Assembly: GCF_964355755.1 (NCBI RefSeq)
Contig: NC_092673.1
Location: forward strand, 35,969,648 to 36,033,647
DNA length: 64,000 nucleotides
Direction: 5' to 3'
Source: Antedon mediterranea
Taxonomy: Eukaryota; Echinodermata; Crinoidea; Comatulida; Antedonidae
In this document: positions 46,701-55,243 of the stretch, one piece after another
How the letters are laid out: each line of letters starts with the position of its first letter
How positions within the stretch are numbered: the stretch's first letter is position 1
Translations under genes and position numbers: made by a program
The notes under the pieces: model-generated
What the model was told of the DNA's origin: nothing
The model's database searches: none
Seen by the model: the letters and a program-made list of their open reading frames with translations, nothing else

Positions 46701-47359
46701 CCTTTACCTTTTCCTTATTGGTCAATATATATATATATATATATGTATACCGCTTCCCTGCTGTCATCCAGTAGCATTTATTCATTCATTCATTTCTCTC
46801 TATTTCGGACTTAATGTTCATAGAAAAAGCAAATATTAACAAAAGTTAATCCACAAACTATATAAAAGTTTATCTAATTAACTTTAAAAAAAATTTGTTC
46901 CATTTTTTAAGAAGCTTTGATTCAAGAATAAGAGTAATAAAATGTCTCAATTGTCTTATCCCACTCAGCAATGTTTAGTGAAATTTGTTGTTCTAAAATA
47001 TGTACATTGTATTATTTTGTCTGATCTGTTTTGCATTGTACTATTACTTGTCTATTTTCATAATGTTATTGTCGGTCCATATGCTAGTATTGATTGTATG
47101 AATAATATCTGTATTGTTAAGTCACCTATAAAGTAATATTGATTTTTTTGGCCATTTATGTTGATATTGAATATTATAGATTCACAAAAAAAAAAAAAAA
47201 AAATTTATTCTGCTAATACAATACTGTAAGCTTAAAATATGATGGGTTGCGGTACTTTTGATAATTGTTAATGTTTTATCTTTCAGGGAATCATTAAAGC
47301 AGACAATTTGCTTGTGTATAGGAATTGCTGTGATGTATCTTGTCAGCTACTTTCATTAA
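37704..47359 (+). CDS. SLC39A13: Zinc transporter ZIP13 (SLC39A13) orthologue, complete
   Basis: Nine coding exons: 37704-38028, 38361-38468, 39687-39790, 40047-40259, 43783-43872, 44582-44632, 44885-45017, 45362-45461, 47287-47359 (TAA). Sum 1,197 nt, 398 aa (human 371). All are GT-AG and in phase. It begins with a probable signal peptide ([16 protein letters not shown]), then a polar segment, [13 protein letters not shown], and FLHLLPEAW. The 213-nt exon encodes a lysine-rich cytosolic loop. The metal site shows [13 protein letters not shown] and HEIPHEIGD, the LIV-1 signature HExPHExGD. ZIP13 moves zinc (iron in flies) across secretory-pathway membranes and matters for connective tissue in vertebrates (family knowledge). 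Start: first ATG of three in a row. Introns hold an 85-bp satellite, a MITE and a copied exon piece. Confidence 0.95.
39820..39945. repeat. 18-bp degenerate repeat around GGTACC
   Basis: About seven units of CGTACTTAACTTAGGTAC with indels lie just after the ZIP13 donor at 39791. The unit is close to self-complementary. Confidence 0.85.
40470..43496. repeat. 85-bp satellite, about 35 copies, in ZIP13 intron 4
   Basis: The unit is GGCTGGATTATCATTGTACA, CCAGTAATGGTTATCTCTCA, AAATGGACGTCTTTTTTTAC, CCCTACGCTGTGTGTTTAAA, TATTA. Copies differ in the T-run length (6-8), ACC/ATC and CGT/CAT. The linked variants ATATTTAGG and TTTATCCCTATGC recur ~1.19 kb apart (41640 and 42826), so blocks of many units were duplicated. 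Partial relatives extend to 43690. Short plus frames of 60-126 codons inside are artefacts. Confidence 0.96.
44325..44392. repeat. 11-bp AT repeat ATCAATATATA, about 6 copies
   Basis: Short, nearly perfect and intronic in ZIP13. Confidence 0.9.
45053..45171. mobile_element. Short MITE, AGCTCTGTCTACAC family
   Basis: AACTCTGTCTACACTATCAA left, TAGTTTGATAGTGTAGACAT right, with a deleted core. It sits between ZIP13 exon 7 and a degraded copy of that exon's end. Confidence 0.8.
45176..45280 (+). pseudogene. Degraded duplicate of the end of ZIP13 exon 7
   Basis: ACTGCAACGGGAGGAATGCT through GAGGGTGTATGTGGGTAGGA matches exon 7 and its intron (44955-45045) apart from small indels (CTTGGCATCAGATCAGAG). 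The donor GTGAGT has become GTGGGT or is displaced, and the frame is broken, so it is not expected to be spliced in. Confidence 0.85.
45540..46680. repeat. 32-bp minisatellite split by an 848-bp insertion
   Basis: Units of TGAATGTAAGAGTTCTGAAC plus AATTGGCTTCAG lie at 45540-45698 and resume at 46547-46680. The frame of the repeat is continuous across the insertion at 45699-46546. Confidence 0.93.
45699..46546. mobile_element. 848-bp element with 20-bp inverted ends, inserted in the minisatellite
   Basis: It starts TAGAGAGAAATGGCGAACCG and ends with the exact reverse complement. A second inverted word, GTGGGTATA/GCGGGTATA, lies further in. The flanks rejoin to the array unit CAA^TTGG. No transposase frame is present; it is non-autonomous of unknown superfamily. 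It is intronic in ZIP13. Confidence 0.82.
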
Positions 47360-47767
47360 TTGATGAGCTTGCAACAAAGTACAAAAATTCAATTGATTGT
47401 AATCAGAGAATAATGAAGTAGTCCAATGCAAACACATGGTGTCATTTGCATTGTTAACATGTGTTCACACTGGTGTTATTTGCAGTGTTAACACGCATTC
47501 CCACTGGTGTAATTTGCATTGTTATGCATTCACACATGTGTCATTTGGCAGTGTTAACATGTATTTAGGAGTAACTTTCCAACAAACGGTGCTATTTTTT
47601 ATGTTTGACAAATGAGGCTAAATTAATGTAATACTTTATATATATTATGTACAGTATCAAATAAAAACATATATCTTAAAACTGTAAATATAAAAATAAT
47701 TTTTTACCAGTTTTACCAATTTTAAAAGTTAAGGTAATTAAGGATAAAACACACCTTTTTCAGGTAA

Positions 47768-47917
47768 GTTTGATATAATTATGGCAGATAATCTATAATT
47801 TGATATAATTATGGCAGATAATCTATAATTTGATATAATTATGGCAGATAATCTATAATTTGATATAATTATGGCAGATAATCTATAATTTGATATAATT
47901 ATGGCAGATAATCTAAA
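47768..47917. repeat. 30-bp repeat, 5 copies
   Basis: The unit is TTTGATATAATTATGGCAGA plus TAATCTATAA, in the ZIP13 3' flank. A 76-codon minus frame here is an artefact of the repeat. Confidence 0.94.
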
Positions 47918-48149
47918 TTCAAGGTGACTATGTCGATGAGAAAGATTTTTATGTGCCATCAGTTGCATTATACAACTATTTTATAATAACTACGACTTGA
48001 AGACTTCACCAAACCATTGGTTGCAAAAAGGCAACTTATCATCGTCCAAGTTTGTACTTTTTCCACTGTTTTCTATATTTATATAATAATCCTAGTTAGG
48101 TGATAATTATGCACTTTTTGATTTGACAAAGACAGATATTAGATATACC

Positions 48150-48375
48150 ATGTGTACACATTATGTGGTGCATTCTAGGTGAAACAACAAATAATGTACA
48201 CATTATGTGGTGTATTCTAGGTGAAAACAACAAATAATGTACACATTATGTGGTGTATTCTAGGTGAAACAACAAATAATGTACACATAATGTGGTGTAT
48301 TCTAGGTGAAAACAACAAATAATGTACACATTATGTGGTGTATTCTAGGTGAAAACAACAAATAATGTACACATC
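48150..48375. repeat. ~43-bp repeat, about 5 copies
   Basis: The unit is AATGTACACATTATGTGGTG, TATTCTAGGTGAAAACAACA, AAT, in the intergenic region between ZIP13 and PRELID1. Confidence 0.92.
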
Positions 48376-48777
48376 TTGTTTTATTCAATATATTTATTTC
48401 AAATAATTAATACAGTAGCTTATTTATGATCTAAAATAATGCAAATAAAATCATCTATTGTTTTTGACTCTCCTCAGTGCTTCACTATTGTGTTTTATAT
48501 TTCGATCACTGAAAAGAATAAAATTAACCAGCCATACAAAACTGGCAAATGTTATAGTATATTAACCAGCCATACAAAACTGGCAAATGTTATAAGTCTG
48601 TTATTCCTGAGTTGTTAATTCCTTAAAAGGAACGATATTATTCGTCAAAACATCAAAACAAATTTTAATTTACAGTTACCTAATAAATTGTAAAAACAAA
48701 TTTTAATTTTACAGTTATCCAATAAATTGTAAAAACCTTTATATTGGTCTTTGGTTGTTGATTTGTACATTTAATTA

Positions 48778-48948
48778 TGGTCTCTGTTCTACTACACTGT
48801 TTGTATATCAAGTCCCTCCCTATGTTGTTTACTTCCCTCTGTTCTACTACACTGTTTGTATATCAAGTCCCTCCCTATGTTGTTTACTTCCCTCTGTTCT
48901 ACTACACTGTTTGTATATCAAGTCCCTCCCTATGTTGTTTACTTCCCT
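48778..48948. repeat. 55-bp repeat, 3 copies
   Basis: CTCTGTTCTACTACACTGTT, TGTATATCAAGTCCCTCCCT, ATGTTGTTTACTTCC in tandem, just before the convergent PRELID1 3' end. Confidence 0.93.
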
Positions 48949-49042
48949 ATCGGTGGTGTAGTTTTATTGTTTAATTTTGATGCAATTTCTCTCATAATTC
49001 AAAGTGTTCCTATAGATATAAACTGGCACATTCAATTTCAAT

Positions 49043-52000
49043 TCATTGGCACATCCCTGCTTTGGCTGCCATTTTAGCAGCCTTCGTTTTCGCAGTATTC
49101 TTCATCTTTGACATCTCTGTCGGCAGAATGTCAACATTTGATTTTTCAGTGGTTGGATAAAGGCGATCAATCACATATTGTAATCCGCGGTTTGATTTTA
49201 AAATGTTTGTTTTATATCTTTCCAGACCAAAAGCCTGAAGTGGTCTAGAAAACCCATACATATTTGAATTGATCCATGCTTCCTTTTCAACAACAGTCCA
49301 GTCTTTGTTTTCTGAGGAAGCTTTGTAAACGCACTTTTCTTCCAAAACCTATAAATAATAATTTGGTTAATTACTTTCACTTGAAATAACCATGATTTTC
49401 TACTATATCTTAAGTTTAAGTAATCTACATTTAAATAAAGTCTAGATAGTCTAGATACCCTAGATAGTCCAGATACCCTAGATAGTCTAGATCCAACCAT
49501 GTAAACAAACCACCCTTTCTTTTTTTAATTAACATTCCATCATTTACTTGTTGTAGTAACTGGTACCCACCATAAATCTTGTATATCCAATATTCCTAGT
49601 ATACGATGTCATGACCTTCTTAATTGGATCTACAACAGTCTCCTCTACGATGTACACGTGCCGTGCATTGTTCCCAAACACAAAGTTTCCCCATCGAGGC
49701 ATGCGATTGGTCTTTGATAATATTCGAGTAGACACTAATTTGTTGTCCTCCACATTTCTTGATATTGTATCTTCAGATATGACATGTTTACTGAACAATA
49801 GAACAAATATTTCATATGATTAATTTAGTAAAAATTCAAAAAATTGTTTTGGAAAATTATTAGAATTTATTTAATATAATTGTGGGTATATTTTAGAACA
49901 TTGGTAAATCACAGACTAAGATTAGGAAGGGATCCAGTCAAGTCGCCCCATCGCAAAGTCGCCCCATACAAAGTCGCCCAATACAAAGTCGCCCCATCGC
50001 AAAGTCGCCCCAAAACAAAGTCGCCCCGGCACAGTCGCCCCATCTCAAAGTCGCCCCATTACAAAGTCGCCCCATCGCAAATTCGCCCCATCGCAAAGTC
50101 GCCCCAACGCAAAGTCGCCCAATCGCAAAGTCGCCCACGGTTTTAATCATATCGGTTGCGTTTGATATCGATTGCGTTGTTACTTTGGTCACGCTAAATG
50201 TCGTATACATTAATGTTTATCCTATTATATACATAATGTGTTTTAATTTGTATTTTACAGGTTTTACTGGAGTGATGTGCTTTTTAAAAATCATTAAAAA
50301 AATAGTCCCTTGTTTGAAAGTTTTAAAAAGATTATCCCTGATTTAGGCCTATAGTTTCGAAAATGTTAATTTAATATGATTTTAAAATTAGTTACCAGAG
50401 CCACAATTACAATTTCTTCAACCTACGCGATACCAGCTCATTTTTTAGGATAATAGCCTATAATAAATGTATAAATGTGTAGTAGGCCTTCGTATAGATT
50501 TACAGTAGTTAAAACAATAACAGTGTTGTAATAGGCTACTTATTGATCATTTTGCATTTATTGACAAGTTATGTGTCTTAATTTTATAATGACTTTTCAA
50601 AATGAAGAAAAAAAGGGGATTTCATCGCCGATATGATTGTTTTACATGCAGGTATTAGTAAAATTAAAACGCAACATTTTGACCATGGAAAAACCATCGT
50701 ACAGTATCGTGTGCGTGTTTTTTAAAAAGGGGAATCCCCGACGGTCAGCAGAAAGACGTAGCAGCTGTGAGGAAACAGATACCAGAAGGCGCAGCTCCGA
50801 TTGGATTCAGAGAATGTTTCAGATGGCGAGTCGCCTTTTATTCAACAGCACAATGATCATTTTACTGAAGAAATTTTTTTCAATCCTTTTGGTTATAGAA
50901 CATTCTAATTATAATGCCTAATAAATATCCTCATATCGGGTGTTTATTTAATTTTAAATTAAACAAGACAGTGAAGAGGCACGGAATAATACGTACACGG
51001 ACGTACGACAAATACACACACGCACGTTATCATTTACGACATATAGTGGTGATATGATGCAATTTTATAATGGGATATAATGATGGGATTGCCTTTCCAG
51101 GAGTCTTACAATCAATGTTCACTGTAATACTATGTATATAATAGTAAACTGAATGTTTATAAATAAATTGTTTTACGTAATTTGTTGCATATAAAATAAA
51201 AGACACAGACGTAGCCTACGTTTCCTATAAAATATTTCACATTTAAATAATTATGTAAATTGTACTGTTAAATGACATTATGCTGGATAATACTATATCT
51301 TAAACTATGTTTACAAATTGTCATTTTTTAAGCCACACATCTTTCTCATCATAGGCCTACTGACCTGTAAAATAAAAACAAAAATCAATTATTAATATAG
51401 GCCTAATAATAATAATAAATATTCATCGACCAAAGTAAAAATAATCTAGATCGTATAACATCATTTTATCGCGACCGATTTCGAACGCGACTGATGATAT
51501 CATCGTAAAACTCCGGCGGGGTTTCCCCATCTTCAGATGGTGCGTTGTAGAGTGCGACAACGGCAACGGCGGAGTAATTACGAGGGTTTCCCTCTGGTAA
51601 GCTAGCACGTTAGAGTGCGACCGCGGAGTGCGACCGAGTGATTAGTCGGGGGCTTCCTCTCTGATATGGGGGTGCGTGCCGATCGTGTGACCTGAGACTA
51701 CATGGCGGGGCTTCCCCTTTTATGCCTACACAATCTGTGTTATTTTGTGTATCATTGCAACATTTTACGCACTTGTAAACTGTTTTTTAACGTTTTGGGG
51801 CGACTTTGCGATAGGGCGACTTTGTGATGGGGCGACTTTGCGATGGAGCGACTTTGCGTTGGGGCGACTTTGCGATGGGGCGACTTTGCGATAGGGCGAC
51901 TGTGTCGGGGCGACTTTGCGATGGGGCGACTTTGCGATGGGGCGACTGTGTAAGGGGCGACTTTGTATGGGGCGACTTTGCGATGGGGCGACTTGACTAG

Positions 52001-52323
52001 CATCCATTAGGAATAGGGGGCACTGCTTGACAACAACCTACAGTACTCCTAGCAACCACTAACATGTACGTATTCATGGTTTAACGTAAAGAATTACAGA
52101 TACTACAAGGTATATTTATAAAAAACGAGACTCCAACTTTGCCATGTGCACCTTTCTCTGCATGGTTTTGTGCTGTTGGGTTAAAGTTTGCTGTTGGATT
52201 GGAAGAAGTGAATAATAATTTTAGAAATTCAAACCTGGTGGGATTTGGGTATTTTTGCCAAAATGCTCCTGTCACTTGTTCCCAAGTGTTCTTGAAAACA
52301 ATATTTGATGAAAAGTACTTCAT
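49043..52323 (-). CDS. PRELID1: PRELI domain protein 1 (PRELID1) orthologue, mitochondrial phosphatidic-acid transfer
   Basis: Three exons on minus: 52323-52235, 49790-49571 and 49348-49043 (TGA). Junctions are GT-AG with phases 2 and 0; sum 615 nt, 204 aa (human 219). The protein starts MKYFSSNIVFKNTWEQV, then AFWQKYPNP, SKTNRMPRWG, EETVVDP and EKEAWINSNMYGFSRPLQAF, all PRELI/MSF1-domain landmarks matching PRELID1 better than PRELID2 or PRELID3. The tail is basic and alanine-rich (KTKAAKMAAKAG), like the PRELID1 C-terminus. With TRIAP1 it carries phosphatidic acid across the intermembrane space for cardiolipin synthesis (family knowledge). Intron 1 holds a 2.06-kb foldback element. It diverges from the SDR gene 1.08 kb away; the bases between are AT-rich with AGGCCTA words and no clear core promoter. 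Confidence 0.94.
49936..51998. mobile_element. Foldback-type element with tandem-repeat inverted ends
   Basis: The left end is an array of ~13-15-bp units (CAAAGTCGCCCCATCG) at 49936-50140. The right end (~51797-51998) is the same array inverted (CGACTTTGCGATGGGG), finishing GGCGACTTGACT against the left AGTCAAGTCGCC. The interior (~1.65 kb) has a 94-codon plus frame at 50637 with no domain I recognise. Tandemly repeated inverted ends are typical of Foldback/Galileo-like elements. No clean target duplication is visible. It lies wholly in PRELID1 intron 1. Confidence 0.85.
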
Positions 52324-53402
52324 TATTTTATGCCGTTTTCTATAAATAAAAGGAAATGTAAATAGGCCTAGACCACAAACAAAATTGTATTAAAAAATTA
52401 ATTCTAAAATAATGGGATAGGCCTAGCTAGGCCTATATTTTTCATTTTTAGGTATAGAATAGGCGAATCATAAGTATGATATATTTGTCCTTTGTGGCTC
52501 TTCATGAATTTCGGAGTTCCATGACCTGCGGCCGAAATGCACTGTGCCCATAATAGCTTTAGACTAGCCTACCAGGCCTCTAGGCCTACTAGCTATAGGC
52601 CTAGCCTCCTAGTTTAGTTAGGGCTAGCTAGGCCTAGCCTAGAGAGAGTAATGTATAGGCCTAAGTAAGAAGAGGGCGGATGATCAGCCACATATCATAG
52701 GCCTACTAGGCCTAGGCTAGGCCTAAATGATTTCAATGTAACCTAGGCCTAGGCCTAGTTAAATTCAATTTAACATACTTTACCTCACATTTATATAGAC
52801 ATTAGTATTTAGGTTAGGTTAATGTAAATACGGCAAATAACAGTAAAAGAGAAGCATGGATCAACACCGGAAGAATAAAAGTTAAAAGTCGAGCATGATA
52901 TGCATGGTCGACTTAATGAAAGGTCAAAGTCTACATCGGAGTTGATGAGTTGATGGCGCTATACAATTTTCATTTTTATATTAGCTAATTATAACAAAGA
53001 TCAAAGATAGTGTGCAGTGTACTATCTTTGCTGATTTATCAAATAAATCGACTTTTGACTTTAATCGAAGTACGTAGGCGCTAACCCATGCAGTTTCGTA
53101 CCCACCCCTTAACATTTCTTAAAATTGTTTCAATCCTTCGTCCATCCAACACACTCGCGAGTCGGTCTTCAACATCCTGCAAAAACAACAGTTCAGTAAG
53201 TAAGTAGTAGTACTTAGACTAGACTGTACTATATATTATCAATTCAAACGTATTTAAAATACTGGAAAATTGATGTAGGCTTAGATACCAAATACAGCAG
53301 CAGACTTGTTTAACGTTGTAAAGCCAGTATTTTTCAGGAATAATTAGTAGCTAGTCCATAAAATAAAACACTTTTTTTTGTGTTCTAAAGACGAAGTACC
53401 AG

Positions 53403-54215
53403 ATGATGGAAGGGCGTGTTTACATGATAACTGGATCTACAGATGGAATTGGAAAACATACAGCTCTACAATTGGCACATGCAGGAGCTACGGTCCTGAT
53501 TCATGGACGAAATAAACAAAGAGGGGAAGACGTTATTAAACAGATCAAAGACGAGACAAAAAACAACAATGTCCGGTTGTTCATAAGTGACTTGTCAACT
53601 TTAGATGGAATCCGAAAGCTGGCCGAAGATGTCAAAAAATCTGAAGGCTCTATCGATGTTCTCATCAACAATGCAGGAGTATTTCTGAAGAAGCGATCAG
53701 AAACTACAGATGGTTTGGAAACCACATTCGCTGTGAATGTTGCTGCACCATTCCTTCTCACATACCTTTTACTTGATCTATTGCATGCTGGGAACAAACC
53801 TCGTTTAATAATCACAAGTTCTATCTCGCAAACAAATGATATTAATATAGCTGATCTCCAGTCCTGCAATGGTTACCGCGACGGACATGGTGCCTATGAC
53901 CTGTCAAAGACAATCGACCTTATGATGGCTCTGGAAATGTCAGACAAATTTAATGATGCCGGAATAATGGTAAATTCTTTGGATCCAGGGACAGTGGAAA
54001 CAAAGATGCTCTCAGAAGGTTGGAGCTGTCCCGGTATACCAGTTGACAAAGCTGATAATACCTTCTTATTAGCTACTGATGCTAAATATGATAACGTTAC
54101 TGGGAAATATTTTGTGGATAACGTCGCAACTGAAATTAGTAATGTTTGCAAAGATATTAAATTACGTCAAGAAATATGGAAGAAACTGGAAGATATTACT
54201 GGAGTGAAATATTAA
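53403..54215 (+). CDS. Intronless short-chain dehydrogenase/reductase (retinol dehydrogenase/DHRS-like)
   Basis: A 270-aa classical SDR in one exon. The cofactor motif TGSTDGIG is at residues 10-17, NNAG at 89-92, serines at ~139-140, and the catalytic YDLSK has Y165 and K169. DPGTVET is near 195. HGRNKQR after strand 2 suggests NADP(H) preference. The length is normal for a soluble SDR; no signal peptide or membrane anchor is seen, so it is probably cytosolic. The nearest families are RDH11-14/DHRS12/DHRSX-like, but the substrate cannot be told. Start: ATG 53403, or the next codon-set ATG at 53406; CCAG directly before could be the acceptor of a 5' UTR intron. AATAAA signals lie ~110 bases after the stop. 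The lack of introns, unlike every neighbour, suggests a retrocopy or a naturally single-exon family member. Confidence 0.9.
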   Translation: MMEGRVYMITGSTDGIGKHTALQLAHAGATVLIHGRNKQRGEDVIKQIKDETKNNNVRLFISDLSTLDGIRKLAEDVKKSEGSIDVLINNAGVFLKKRSETTDGLETTFAVNVAAPFLLTYLLLDLLHAGNKPRLIITSSISQTNDINIADLQSCNGYRDGHGAYDLSKTIDLMMALEMSDKFNDAGIMVNSLDPGTVETKMLSEGWSCPGIPVDKADNTFLLATDAKYDNVTGKYFVDNVATEISNVCKDIKLRQEIWKKLEDITGVKY

Positions 54216-54364
54216 ATATTTGTTTATAATTGACATATTTTAAAGGGTTTCCAATCTAATACTGGTGATTTATAACAACATACAGTAGTATTTGATTCAC
54301 ATTAATAGCTGCTTTAAATGTTTCAAATAAAAATAAATGAATTTATCTAACTGTGTGTTTCTTT

Positions 54365-54585
54365 TTCATACATTGCCATAATGCATTATAAGCATGACAA
54401 CATAGTATACTAGTATACATTGCCATAATGCATATAAGCATGACAACATAGTATACTAGTATACATTGCCATAATGCATATAAGCATGACAACATAGTAT
54501 ACTAGTATACATTGCCATAATGCATATAAGCATGACAACATAGTATACTAGTATACATTGCCATAATGCATATAAGCATGACAAC
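54365..54585. repeat. ~45-bp repeat, about 5 copies
   Basis: The unit is CATTGCCATAATGCATATAA, GCATGACAACATAGTATACT, AGTATA. It follows the SDR polyadenylation region. A minus frame across it is an artefact. Confidence 0.93.
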
Positions 54586-55097
54586 AATAGACAAATCAGT
54601 GTATGACACTAGTGATAGTGTAAGTTTGGTCAAATTATATAAACATATTTTTGGAAGCCATATTTTTACAATTATGTCCTTTATTTCTTGCCATTTTTCT
54701 CCTTTTGATTTTTGGAAGCTTGAGCAACAAATCAACTCAGTTTAAGCTGGGAGATGTTACATCTCCCTGGTTTAAGGGCAAATTAAAGTGACAATCATTA
54801 AAGTGACAATCATTGAAACATCTTCTCTACAAACATAATAATAAGGTATAGTTTATATTGTATTAACAATGTTTGAGTCCAAACGCATACATTTTATCGC
54901 TACACATATATATACAGTGACAACAAAATTAAACGTCAGCACATTGACTCTCCAAATGCACTCTGCATGTAACGCATGGCATGCTATCAGTTAAGTCGGA
55001 GCTACACTGCAACATCCTGGTTACTTGTAAATAGATTCCAACAGAATGTCCCCACGAATACAGCAAATGTATAAATGTTTTTTTTAGTTGGTGGAAA

Positions 55098-55243
55098 GTA
55101 CAACTCATAGAAAAATAGGATGAAATTGCTTCAACGTAAGTTTTTTCCTACAGGTTGGGCACTTGTGTTGGTACAACTCATAGAAAAATAGGATGAAATT
55201 GCTTCAAGGTAAGTTTTTTCCTACAGGTTGGGCACTTGTGTTG
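55098..55243. repeat. 73-bp tandem duplication of the RNF4 3' coding end
   Basis: Two copies: 55171-55243 codes the last RING residues and stop of RNF4; 55098-55170 repeats it in the 3' UTR with one change (ACGTAAG for AGGTAAG). On minus, the second copy would code the same peptide, but it follows the stop at 55180-55178. Confidence 0.92.

Noticed and set aside
49880-50210. Basic SRPKTKSPRHSRP-type frames as an RS-domain protein
   Set aside because: These translate the tandem CAAAGTCGCCCC units of the foldback element's inverted end. The mirror frames at 51752-52007 do the same.
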